The position numbers and the translations under genes were made by a program. Shown piece after piece: positions 1-7,940 of a DNA stretch of 64,000 nucleotides (the first letter of the stretch is position 1; each line of letters starts with the position of its first letter). Source of the DNA: Pseudoalteromonas aliena SW19 (GTDB taxonomy: Bacteria; Pseudomonadota; Gammaproteobacteria; Enterobacterales; Alteromonadaceae); NCBI RefSeq assembly GCF_014905615.1, contig NZ_AQGU01000026.1, positions 310,001-374,000 on the forward strand. Reading direction: 5' to 3'. The notes under the pieces are model-generated. The model worked only from the letters and a program-made list of their open reading frames with translations. It was not told the origin of the DNA and did no database searches.

Positions 1-1443
1 AAGCGCATAGCGATGTTCGTCGTCACCATCGTCGCTACTAAGCGTAGATAGCCCAGAATAAACCGATAAATTATCAGTGATCCCGCGCTCATAACGCCCT
101 GACAGTAACCACCCATCCTGAGCATTAACTGATGTTGAATGGTTAAGTAATTGCTCACCTTCTTGAGTGAGTGAGACTTCGTAAAAACCTTCACCTTCTT
201 CTAAGCTATTGCCATCAACTAAGTATTCTTCAACTTTTCGCTCTACTTGGCCTTGCGGGCCATAAAAAATTAATTCAAAGGTGTTTGCACCAAAGAGTAA
301 ATCTATATTTTCGAACAAATAACGCCCGTCAGGTAAGCTCAGTTGTTGATCTATCAATATTTTATTTCGATAAAGCTCAACATCCCAACCGGCTTGAACA
401 GCGCCCGTTAGATTTATTTGATTGTTATTTACTTTTTTGTATAGCGGTTTGTTATTAATCTTAATGCCACGCGCATAATAACTGCTAAAGTTGCTGCCTA
501 TTTGAGTAGCAAGTACATCACCAAACTGCACATTTGTAGCGCCAAGAGGCCCAAGTAAGCTAGCGTGTGTGTCTTGCCGACTAAACGACAAACGAGAGTC
601 GCTAATTAAGTTCCCTTCTCTTCCTGCTAGGTAATATTCAGCATTAACATAAGCTAAGTCTTGCGAGCCTAAAATAGAGTAGTTTAAGGAAGTATTATTT
701 TTGGTAGCAGAGTAACTAAGTTGTAAATCGGCCACGGGGTTTGAACTTGCTTGATAAGGGCTCGCTTTCCAAGGCAAGGTAGGGACTAAGTGATCTAAGC
801 TAGCATTAAACTTTCGCTGCTCTCGTTGTAGCTTTTGTTCAATGGGTAGTTTCACTTGAGGGTCTAAATACAGCTCTAAAGAATTAAAATCAAGTTTAAG
901 CTTTAATGCAAACCACGCATTAAGCTGCTCATAATCAATAAATATATCGCCAGCATCAATATAATAATCTTGCTCATTGAGTGAGTAAGTCACCCCATTA
1001 ACAAATACTTTTTGCTCATTTAGGTTCATCTCAAATTGATTATTAGGGGAAATAAACCAACCTTTTGCAGTTAAACTTTCGTTATTAACAGTGATTGCAA
1101 AATTAAGCTGCTCAAACACGCTATTTAGTTCAATCCATGCGCCATTTTCGCTTTTTATAGCAATTAACTCGCCTAAATAATATTTGCGTAAATACGCTGA
1201 GAAAAACAACAGTTCACCTACTGGGATCCCCATATTTTGCGCTTCAAAGTCATTTGTAATAGAACCTGTATTTACTTTAGCAATGTCATTAATTTGCTCT
1301 TCGGTTACTTTTTCCCATTTTTTTTCAATGTTAAACAGAGTGTTATACAAAACATCGGTTTTATTTTGCGTTGCATGTGCTGCAAAGCCTAATACAAAAA
1401 GTACTAAGCCAATAACTAATGTATAACGTTTGAATAAAATCAG
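1..1443 (-). CDS. Outer-membrane usher of a chaperone-usher pilus (partial, C-terminus beyond window)
   Basis: An open minus-strand frame begins at the end of the chaperone gene and runs off the left edge, so about 480 N-terminal residues are visible. After a signal peptide (hydrophobic LVIGLVLFVLGFAAHA, probable cleavage after AHA) comes a beta-rich sequence with segments such as GNLISDSRLSFSRQ, LLGPLGATNVQFGD and LPDGRYLFENI, typical of TcfC/CS1-type ushers that secrete pilus subunits across the outer membrane. No ATG, GTG or TTG lies between the upstream in-frame stop and the signal peptide. The best start is CTG at 1443, inside a CTGA overlap with the chaperone stop and 8 nt after GGGA; an ATT start at 1440 is the alternative. 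Translational coupling to the chaperone is likely. The family call is by resemblance; the start is uncertain. Confidence 0.72.
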   Translation of the reverse strand, partial: MILFKRYTLVIGLVLFVLGFAAHATQNKTDVLYNTLFNIEKKWEKVTEEQINDIAKVNTGSITNDFEAQNMGIPVGELLFFSAYLRKYYLGELIAIKSENGAWIELNSVFEQLNFAITVNNESLTAKGWFISPNNQFEMNLNEQKVFVNGVTYSLNEQDYYIDAGDIFIDYEQLNAWFALKLKLDFNSLELYLDPQVKLPIEQKLQREQRKFNASLDHLVPTLPWKASPYQASSNPVADLQLSYSATKNNTSLNYSILGSQDLAYVNAEYYLAGREGNLISDSRLSFSRQDTHASLLGPLGATNVQFGDVLATQIGSNFSSYYARGIKINNKPLYKKVNNNQINLTGAVQAGWDVELYRNKILIDQQLSLPDGRYLFENIDLLFGANTFELIFYGPQGQVERKVEEYLVDGNSLEEGEGFYEVSLTQEGEQLLNHSTSVNAQDGWLLSGRYERGITDNLSVYSGLSTLSSDDGDDEHRYAL

Positions 1444-2270
1444 TTTAGTAATCCCACTGAATTAGCGTTTAGATTAACGGTTTTTTCTGCAAATATTACA
1501 CCTTGATACTCTCGAAGGCCTGAATATACAATCCGTAATTTACCAGCACCACTAATTACATTTTTTTCAAAGAAGTTGAGTGTTAGCTTAGCTAAAGGTA
1601 CTTCAGCGTAAATACTGTAATCACTTAGCATAGATACCTTAATCTCTTCGCTCGCATTATTTGCTTTATAAAAAGCGTCTACTTTACCAAAAGCGCTGTA
1701 GTTACCCTTTCGTGCTAGTGATACAAGCAGCGCGTTATTTTGCTCATTTTTTACCAGCTCGATTGCCTCAATACTAACTTGAGGCTGTATTGCACCTTGG
1801 CGCAAAATAACGGGTATTGAGTAACTTAAAATCATGTTGATTTTAATGCCCATTTTTGTCGATTTGCTTTTATCTTCGTTTGGTAATGCTTGGAATAATA
1901 AATGCGAGCGATACTCTTTATCTGCTAAGTTTTTGGGTTTACGTAAGGCAAGTTTAACTATTTGACGCTCCCCTGGCGCTAATCGCACTTGTGATGGACT
2001 CATGCGCACCATGCTACTAAGCGCAGTAGGACTTATCTGATCGCTAGGGTGAGTAATATACCCCCCTTCTGGTTTAGCGGTTTTTTCTTGCCATGACAAA
2101 CGGTAAGTTCTGTATTCATCACCGTTATTTATTACGATTACTTTAGCCACTCTTTGGCGTTCATCAAAAGACACCCTTGTAGGGGAAATAAGTAAATCTG
2201 CATGGCTCGAAAAACTAATTAATAACTGGCAGCCATAGACGACTAAAATAAAAAACTTTAATAACTTCAT
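1440..2270 (-). CDS. Periplasmic pilus chaperone (PapD-like)
   Basis: This 276-residue protein has an N-terminal signal peptide (MKLLKFFILVVYGC to SSHA). The mature part begins DLLISPTRVSFDERQR, followed by VIVINNGDEYRTYRLSW and later VRLAPGERQIVKLALRKP. This is the usual pattern of the first immunoglobulin-like domain of pilus chaperones, which cap subunits in the periplasm by donor-strand complementation. It lies 14 nt after a DUF4402 subunit gene and its stop overlaps the usher start, so the genes form one operon. The length is slightly above that of PapD-type chaperones, as is common for the alternative (CS1-like) class. Confidence is high for chaperone and moderate for subclass. Confidence 0.8.
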   Translation of the reverse strand: MKLLKFFILVVYGCQLLISFSSHADLLISPTRVSFDERQRVAKVIVINNGDEYRTYRLSWQEKTAKPEGGYITHPSDQISPTALSSMVRMSPSQVRLAPGERQIVKLALRKPKNLADKEYRSHLLFQALPNEDKSKSTKMGIKINMILSYSIPVILRQGAIQPQVSIEAIELVKNEQNNALLVSLARKGNYSAFGKVDAFYKANNASEEIKVSMLSDYSIYAEVPLAKLTLNFFEKNVISGAGKLRIVYSGLREYQGVIFAEKTVNLNANSVGLLN

Positions 2271-2284
2271 TGTGATTATTTCTC

Positions 2285-2731
2285 TTAATAGGCAATTGTT
2301 ATTTCAACGGTTGTTGAATAATTATCATCTAAGTAAAGCTGACCATCGCCGCTAGCACTTAGTTGTCCACCTATTTTTAAAGTGGCCATGCCATAGGCAT
2401 TTGTGACTATCGAATTAGCATAAATTATATTATCAAGTGTAAACGCTGTCCCGCCATTGATTCGAGTAAGCGGTTGGTGAACTCCTGAGTCTGTAATATT
2501 TATTTGAACGCGTGCCCCAAATCCCTCAAATAGCAGTTCTGCAGGGTATCCATTTCGCATTATGTGTATATTTGTTCCAGAGCTAGTACCGCTTGGTAGT
2601 AATGTGACTGAGCTGCTTGGTGTGTTTTCAACAACCACAATTGTGCCAAAGCTAAGTGGCTCTAAAACGGTTACCTGAGAAAGTGCGTTTACGCTATAAA
2701 ACGCACTTAGTAGTAAGATAGGCTTTATCAT
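2285..2731 (-). CDS. DUF4402-type minor pilus subunit
   Basis: A 148-residue exported protein with a short signal peptide ending near SVNALS. The mature sequence starts VTVLEPLSFGTIVV and ends YSTTVEITIAY. The LxFGTI motif near the N-terminus and the alternating hydrophobic C-terminal strand are hallmarks of DUF4402 proteins, which resemble pilins assembled by chaperone and usher. It lies 34 nt downstream of a second, longer DUF4402 protein and 14 nt upstream of the chaperone gene. Its smaller size suggests a minor or tip subunit; that role is inference. Confidence 0.7.
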   Translation of the reverse strand: MIKPILLLSAFYSVNALSQVTVLEPLSFGTIVVVENTPSSSVTLLPSGTSSGTNIHIMRNGYPAELLFEGFGARVQINITDSGVHQPLTRINGGTAFTLDNIIYANSIVTNAYGMATLKIGGQLSASGDGQLYLDDNYSTTVEITIAY

Positions 2732-2765
2732 AAAAATGCCTGCGTGTTAAAGCAGGCAATATTTC

Positions 2766-3359
2766 TTAATAATCCAGTAATAATGTGAATGTACCACTAT
2801 AATCACCGTCAATATAATCACTAGCTGGCGTTGTAGCGTCTGTAGTAAGCGTTGCGCCTACATTAAATGTTGCAGCACCTGTTGAGTCAACTTGGATGGT
2901 CGTTGTCGCTACGCTGTTAGGTGTAGCGCCTGTAAGTACATAATACGTTGGCGTACCTAGAGTAAAACCAGCCGTTCCTGCAGGTGCGGTTACTGGTGAA
3001 ATTGCACCTGTAATACCGGTACCGGTAATGCTAAGCGTAGCAAATGGTGAAACACCTGATACTGAAAACGAAGCCGGTGAGCCCGCAGCTAATACTGCAA
3101 TTTCTGCTGCTGTCGCATCAGTAGATGCTGTTGTAGCAGCGGTTGCTGGGTTTGCAGCTAAAACTAAAGTGGCTGTTTCTGTCGCCGCTGTATCAGCGGT
3201 AGCGCGTATCGTTCCAAAGTCTAAGTCTGCTGTTTTAGTAAAAGTAAACGCATTTTGTACTTTTACGCCCGCGTTAAAGCTCGCAGTTTCAGCTGACACG
3301 TTAAGTGAGATTAGTGACAGTGCAGTAGCAATTGAGGCTATTTTAATTGATTGATTCAT
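2766..3359 (-). CDS. DUF4402-type major pilus subunit
   Basis: A 197-residue exported protein: signal peptide to about residue 23 (NVSA), then ETASFNAGVKVQNAFTFTK, the motif LDFGTIRA, a long alanine/threonine/glycine-rich middle and a C-terminal strand YSGTFTLLLDY. The FGTI motif and the terminal aromatic strand are shared with the next gene and mark the DUF4402 family. The low-complexity composition and first place in the pilus operon suggest the major structural subunit. A Shine-Dalgarno-like AGGAAT lies just upstream of the ATG. A 131-bp AT-rich gap to the SPOR lipoprotein gene probably holds the pilus promoter. Confidence 0.72.
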   Translation of the reverse strand: MNQSIKIASIATALSLISLNVSAETASFNAGVKVQNAFTFTKTADLDFGTIRATADTAATETATLVLAANPATAATTASTDATAAEIAVLAAGSPASFSVSGVSPFATLSITGTGITGAISPVTAPAGTAGFTLGTPTYYVLTGATPNSVATTTIQVDSTGAATFNVGATLTTDATTPASDYIDGDYSGTFTLLLDY

Positions 3360-3490
3360 AGATATTCCTATTAGTTGTTAACTTACGTAACCATAACAAT
3401 CAGGTTAGATTAAGTATCGACCAATATCATTATAAATTTAGTATTTATCGGTATATTTTATCAATAAGCGTAAATAATTAAACTTTTTGC

Positions 3491-4111
3491 TTAAATTATT
3501 ATTCCCTCAAACGGAGATAATTTACAAGATAAGTTAATTCGCGAAATAATTTTACAAAAATAGTATGCATCTTGTTTATTTTTAAATGGTCCAGCAATCA
3601 ACTTATAAAGCTGCGTATTACTTTTAGACTCTGTTTGTACTCGGTATTGAAATACATTAAATATATTAGGATAACTTTGTTTTAATTTAACAACCGTGTT
3701 TGATGCGCTTTGTTGCTTTAAATAACTTCCTAATTTAACCCCATACATAGACGCAATATCTTCCTCAATAACACCTGTGTTACTCAGCGTATTGGTTTTT
3801 TTCTCTACGGCGCTATGCTGCACTAAATTAACCTCAGTGCGCATTTCATCTGGGAGTGTATCTAAATTAGTTTGCATTGAAAGTGCTTTAATCAACATCA
3901 GTAAATCACCTTCTATCTCACTGAGTCTATTGATTTTACTTTTATTATTATCCCATTGATCTAAATAAGGCTTTATTTGCTCCATACGAACGACATCATC
4001 TAGCTCAGAAACATCATCAGTTTGGCTACTACACCCACCAAGAAAAAGTAATAAAAGTGATATGTATAATATAAATTTCAATTGCTTTTCCACCCAGCGT
4101 AAACGTACCAA
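3491..4111 (-). CDS. SPOR-domain lipoprotein next to the pilus operon
   Basis: The longest frame gives 206 residues. A hydrophobic stretch, KFILYISLLLLFLGGCSS, ends in a lipobox-like LGGC, so a lipoprotein is likely. The C-terminal half (about residues 125-206) has SPOR features: VKLGSYLKQ, then LYKLIAGPFKNKQDA and a final cysteine-containing strand. SPOR domains bind denuded peptidoglycan, although here the domain may simply anchor a pilus-associated factor. The start is uncertain: the outer TTG (4111) has no good ribosome site, GTG at 4093 is possible, and TTG at 4081 follows GGTGG at good spacing and would give a classic lipoprotein signal peptide (MKFILYIS). Same strand as the pilus genes, 131 bp upstream. 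Confidence 0.6.
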   Translation of the reverse strand: MVRLRWVEKQLKFILYISLLLLFLGGCSSQTDDVSELDDVVRMEQIKPYLDQWDNNKSKINRLSEIEGDLLMLIKALSMQTNLDTLPDEMRTEVNLVQHSAVEKKTNTLSNTGVIEEDIASMYGVKLGSYLKQQSASNTVVKLKQSYPNIFNVFQYRVQTESKSNTQLYKLIAGPFKNKQDAYYFCKIISRINLSCKLSPFEGIII

Positions 4112-4260
4112 TTTAAAGCAAAAAAAGTGCCAATAACATTGTGATTAGTATTATCGTGCAATTACATTTAAATATGGTGTCAGGAAAATTGAGGCATGAA
4201 GTATTTCATATTGAAAATTTAATGCCGTTAGTCAGGTTTTGCCAAGCCAGCCAGATACTA

Positions 4261-4392
4261 ATACCAAACTGCATAAATCTTTGATCAATTTAACGAATTA
4301 AATTGCACTATAACGTCGTTAAAAATTTTTTATTTAGAACAAGCGTAATTTTTTTAACGTTAAATAGACCCCATATATAAGCAGATTGGTAT
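4261..4392 (-). repeat. 132-bp inverted-repeat element, family B copy 1
   Basis: The element is bounded by ATACCAAACTGC on the left and GCAGATTGGTAT on the right (inverted repeats matching 11 of 12), with TAA on both sides of the core as a possible target duplication. Its reverse complement matches 62911-63071 almost base for base, apart from a 29-bp block found only there. It has no coding capacity, and looks like a MITE-type element. It lies between the SPOR lipoprotein gene and the galU terminator. Confidence 0.75.
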
Positions 4393-4420
4393 AAGACGTT
4401 TAATGTTATGTGCTAATAAT

Positions 4421-4448
4421 AAAAAAAGCGCCATGTTTGGCGCTTTTT
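4421..4448 (-). terminator. Rho-independent terminator after galU (bidirectional form)
   Basis: The sequence has the form A-run, AGCGCC, loop ATGTTT, GGCGCT, T-run. It sits 12 bp past the galU stop and has an A/T tract on both sides, so it can act in both directions. Confidence 0.8.
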
Positions 4449-4459
4449 AAATTAAGACA

Positions 4460-5341
4460 TTATTTTACCAATGTTTTAATAAATGTTCTCAACTCGCCAG
4501 CAAATTCATCACGACGAAGGGCAAACTCAATAGTTGCCTTTAAATAGCCAATTTTGCTTCCACAATCATGGCTACGGCCTTTAATTGCGTATGCGTCTAC
4601 TTTTTCGTGTTCCATTAACATTGCAATAGCATCTGTTAGCTGAATTTCATCGCCCGCACCTTGCGGAGTTTTTGCCAGTAACGGCCAAATATTTTTACTT
4701 AATACATAACGCCCTACAACAGCTAAGTTTGATGGTGCTTCGTCAACCGGTGGCTTTTCTACCATATTCAAAATAGGTGAGCTTTCACCTTGTTGTAAAT
4801 CAACATCTCCTAAATCAACCACACCAAACTGATTCACTTGCGCCATTGGCACAGGCTCTACCATAATTTGGCTATGCTGGGTTTCTTTAAAGCGCGTAAT
4901 CATTTCAGCAAGGTTGTCTTTTTTAAGATTACTTTCTACATCATCAATAATTACATCCGGTAATATAACCACAAACGGTTCATCACCAATAATAGGCGCG
5001 GCGCAGCTAATTGCATGCCCAAGACCTTTAGCTTCACCTTGGCGTACGTGTATTATTGTTACGTCTTTAGGGCAAATGGCTTGCACCTCGGCAAGTAGTT
5101 GCCGCTTAACACGTTTTTCTAAAGTCGCCTCTAATTCAAAGCTGGTATCGAAGTGATTTTCGATTGAATTTTTACTTGAATGCGTTACTAATACTATTTC
5201 TTTAATACCTGCACTCACGGCTTCGTTTACTACGTACTGAATTAAAGGACGATCTACTACAGGAAGCATTTCTTTAGGAATTGCTTTTGTGGCTGGTAAC
5301 ATGCGAGTACCAAGGCCCGCTACTGGGATCACTGCTTTCAT
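4460..5341 (-). CDS. galU: UTP-glucose-1-phosphate uridylyltransferase
   Basis: A 293-residue cytoplasmic enzyme that makes UDP-glucose from UTP and glucose-1-phosphate for polysaccharide and LPS synthesis. The N-terminal nucleotide-binding signature is clear: [20 protein letters not shown] followed by [18 protein letters not shown]. Further family segments are [14 protein letters not shown] and NMVEKPP. Full length. It lies 21 bp downstream of thyA on the same strand and ends in a terminator, so it is probably the last gene of the rppH-to-galU run or has its own promoter. GalU rather than a paralogue such as GalF is inferred from the intact active-site motifs. Confidence 0.93.
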   Translation of the reverse strand: MKAVIPVAGLGTRMLPATKAIPKEMLPVVDRPLIQYVVNEAVSAGIKEIVLVTHSSKNSIENHFDTSFELEATLEKRVKRQLLAEVQAICPKDVTIIHVRQGEAKGLGHAISCAAPIIGDEPFVVILPDVIIDDVESNLKKDNLAEMITRFKETQHSQIMVEPVPMAQVNQFGVVDLGDVDLQQGESSPILNMVEKPPVDEAPSNLAVVGRYVLSKNIWPLLAKTPQGAGDEIQLTDAIAMLMEHEKVDAYAIKGRSHDCGSKIGYLKATIEFALRRDEFAGELRTFIKTLVK

Positions 5342-5362
5342 TATGTTTTCCTTAATCTTTTA

Positions 5363-6214
5363 TTATACTGAAAATGGGTATTGAATTGCTTCGTGGCATT
5401 GATAACCAACGACTTCAAAGTCGTCTCGTGTTACCCACGTTTCGATATCTTCTAATGATTTAATTTTTGGATTTATTTTTAACTGAGGTGACGCAAACGG
5501 TTCTCGTGTTAGCTGTACATCGTGCATTAACTCAAGTTGGTTTTCGTATATGTGTGCATTGGCAATTTTGTGGTAAGCCTTACCCGCTTTATGACCAGTA
5601 ATTTGAGCCACTAGCGCTAATAATACAAAACACTGAATTTGATTGAAATTTAGGCCAAGTGGCACATCACAGCTGCGCTGATACGACGTTAAATATAACG
5701 TATCACCAAGTAATGAAAACGTATGCGTATGCATACACGGGCGCAAACAACCCAGCTCAAATTCACCGGGATTATAAAACGAAATTATTTCACCGCGATC
5801 ATCGATACCGTTTTTTAAGTTGTTAATTACTTTAGCAAGCTGGTCAAGCGTTGAACCATCTGGTCGTTGCCAAGCACGACCTTGTACGCCATACACTCGG
5901 CCCATGTCATCCTCGCCTTTACGGTGAGGGTTATTGAGCCATGCCTTGTTATCGTTTGCGTTAGCATCCCATGTTTTACAACCGATATCACGAAACTGCT
6001 CGGCACTGTCGTAACCACGTAAGTAACCTAATAACTCAGCAATCGCCGCTTTATAGTAGCTTTTACGCGTGGTAATCATCGGAAATTGATTATTAGCAAC
6101 ATCGTATTCTAAATCAGCATTAATAACGGTTAAACAACGTGTGCCCGTACGTTTGTTTTCTACCCACTGTCCTTCGTCAACGATGCGCTGACATAATTTT
6201 AAATATTGTTTCAT
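5363..6214 (-). CDS. thyA: Thymidylate synthase
   Basis: A 283-residue enzyme that methylates dUMP to dTMP with methylenetetrahydrofolate. Visible landmarks are the catalytic cysteine region ([10 protein letters not shown]), the phosphate-binding [14 protein letters not shown] and the C-terminal [20 protein letters not shown]. It is slightly longer than the 264-residue E. coli enzyme, and the residue block after the catalytic Cys (PCMHTHTF, where E. coli has PCHAFFQ) marks a variant ThyA subgroup. It begins 10 bp downstream of lgt; lgt-thyA linkage is conserved in gammaproteobacteria and suggests co-transcription. Confidence 0.93.
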   Translation of the reverse strand: MKQYLKLCQRIVDEGQWVENKRTGTRCLTVINADLEYDVANNQFPMITTRKSYYKAAIAELLGYLRGYDSAEQFRDIGCKTWDANANDNKAWLNNPHRKGEDDMGRVYGVQGRAWQRPDGSTLDQLAKVINNLKNGIDDRGEIISFYNPGEFELGCLRPCMHTHTFSLLGDTLYLTSYQRSCDVPLGLNFNQIQCFVLLALVAQITGHKAGKAYHKIANAHIYENQLELMHDVQLTREPFASPQLKINPKIKSLEDIETWVTRDDFEVVGYQCHEAIQYPFSV

Positions 6215-6224
6215 GTTTTTCTTG

Positions 6225-7028
6225 TTATGCCTTAGCTGCCGTTACTTGTGGTGGTTGTTTATATGCCCAAATTAATAAGCCTAAACCACCTATTATCATA
6301 GGAAGTGAAAGTATTTGCCCCATTGAAATAAAGTCGGCAAATAATCCTAACTGCGCATCCGGCTGACGGAAATATTCAATGCAAAACCTAAACACGCCAT
6401 AACCTAGTAAAAACACACCCGCGACACTACCTGCTGGGCGAGGCTTTTTAATAAACCACAGCATTATTAAAAACAATACTAAGCCTTCAAAAAACGCTTC
6501 GTAGAGCTGCGATGGGTGACGCGCAAGAGGACCGCCGGTTGGAAATACCATTGCCCATGGCACATCTGAAACTCGCCCCCACAGCTCACCGTTAATAAAG
6601 TTACCAATTCGCCCAGCTAACAATCCGACTGGGACCAATGGTGCAACAAAATCGCCGACTTGAAGAAGTGATTTTTTACGCGTCCACGAAAAAATAGCAA
6701 CCGCAGTGATCACGCCTAACGTTCCGCCATGAAACGACATCCCTCCCTGATCTATTCTAAATAGATACAGTGGGTTTTCTATAAAATAACTAAACTGATA
6801 AAACAGCACATAACCAATACGCCCGCCAAGTATTACACCTAACATGCCATAAAAGAGTAAATCGCTGACTTGGTCTTTAGTCCAACCAGAGTTTGGTTTT
6901 GATGCTTGACGGTTAGCAAACCACATTGCAAACGCAAAACCTATTAAATACATTAATCCGTACCAGCGCACGCTTAGCGGTCCAACTGAAAAAATAATTG
7001 GATCAATTTGAGGAAACTCAAGTGCCAT
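6225..7028 (-). CDS. lgt: Prolipoprotein diacylglyceryl transferase
   Basis: A 267-residue inner-membrane enzyme that transfers diacylglycerol from phosphatidylglycerol to the lipobox cysteine of prolipoproteins, the first step of lipoprotein maturation. Several membrane helices are evident, along with the Lgt signature [14 protein letters not shown] and the nearby HPSQLYEA segment. Full length. It lies between a TauE/SafE permease gene (12 bp) and thyA (10 bp) in a compact minus-strand run. Confidence 0.95.
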   Translation of the reverse strand: MALEFPQIDPIIFSVGPLSVRWYGLMYLIGFAFAMWFANRQASKPNSGWTKDQVSDLLFYGMLGVILGGRIGYVLFYQFSYFIENPLYLFRIDQGGMSFHGGTLGVITAVAIFSWTRKKSLLQVGDFVAPLVPVGLLAGRIGNFINGELWGRVSDVPWAMVFPTGGPLARHPSQLYEAFFEGLVLFLIMLWFIKKPRPAGSVAGVFLLGYGVFRFCIEYFRQPDAQLGLFADFISMGQILSLPMIIGGLGLLIWAYKQPPQVTAAKA

Positions 7029-7040
7029 AAAAATAAACCT

Positions 7041-7850
7041 TTAGCTAAAAATCATTCTAATTGCGATAACCACTAGCAGCACCGCGAAAATTTTCTTTAT
7101 TGTATTTACAGGTAAGTAATGTGTTGCTTTAGCCCCTATAGGCGCAACAAACCACGATGTAATTACAATCCCAAATAATGCTGGAAGATACACAAACCCA
7201 GCAAAACCATGTTCTAAATCTGTAACCTGCCAGCCTGCACTTATGTAGCCAATAGAGCCAAAAAATGCGATAACAATTCCACATGCAGCGGCACAACCAA
7301 TTGCTTTTTTAATATCAACCGAAAAGTAATTAAGCATAGGAACGATAAGTGCCCCACCGCCAATACCGATTAATCCTGATAAGCCACCCATGATTGCCGA
7401 AAACGCACCTAAAATAGGACCCGCTGGTAGTGGCTTTTCTGACAGCGGCTTATTGCGTGTAGAGAGCACCATTCTTGTTGCAATAAAAACGACACTTGCA
7501 GCAAACACTATACGTAATATTTGCTCTGGAATAAAACTTGCCGCAAAACCACTAATAAGCGCACCGAGACCGACTCCCGACATAACCCACGGGGCAATGC
7601 TCCAAGGCACATTATCATTTTTATGATGAGCCAGCGCTGAAGAAGTTGAGGTAAATAAAATAGAGGCAAGCGATGTTGCAATAGCAATCACAAGTACATG
7701 ATCCGCTGACGTTACATCAAATGAGAGCAGCATAGCGCTAAGTACAGGCACAATAATTAAACCGCCACCAATGCCTAATAAACCGGCTAAAAAACCGACA
7801 ATACAGCCTAGTAGTGCGCAGCTTGCGACCAACAACCCTAAGTCATACAT
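7041..7850 (-). CDS. TauE/SafE-family sulfite/anion exporter permease
   Basis: A 269-residue membrane protein with about eight hydrophobic helices. It shows the two repeated glycine-rich motifs of the family, GFLAGLLGIGGGLIIVPVL near the start and GGLSGLIGIGGGALIVPML in the middle, which mark the internal duplication of TauE/SafE permeases. Members export sulfite, sulfoacetate or related organic anions, but the substrate cannot be read from the sequence. It lies between ptsP and lgt, a position such a permease also holds in related genomes as far as I recall. Confidence 0.85.
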   Translation of the reverse strand: MYDLGLLVASCALLGCIVGFLAGLLGIGGGLIIVPVLSAMLLSFDVTSADHVLVIAIATSLASILFTSTSSALAHHKNDNVPWSIAPWVMSGVGLGALISGFAASFIPEQILRIVFAASVVFIATRMVLSTRNKPLSEKPLPAGPILGAFSAIMGGLSGLIGIGGGALIVPMLNYFSVDIKKAIGCAAACGIVIAFFGSIGYISAGWQVTDLEHGFAGFVYLPALFGIVITSWFVAPIGAKATHYLPVNTIKKIFAVLLVVIAIRMIFS

Positions 7851-7940
7851 AGTGATCTCAAATACCCTTTGGAGATGTGTATATTAAAGGATTATATAAA
7901 CAATAGCATCCGTGTATTAAAGTTATTTGACCATACGTTA

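Noticed and set aside
3028-3354. 108-codon plus-strand frame across the major pilus subunit
   Set aside because: It is antisense to a well-supported DUF4402 gene. Its Ala/Val/Ser-rich translation mirrors the repetitive codons of the real gene, and there is no ribosome site.
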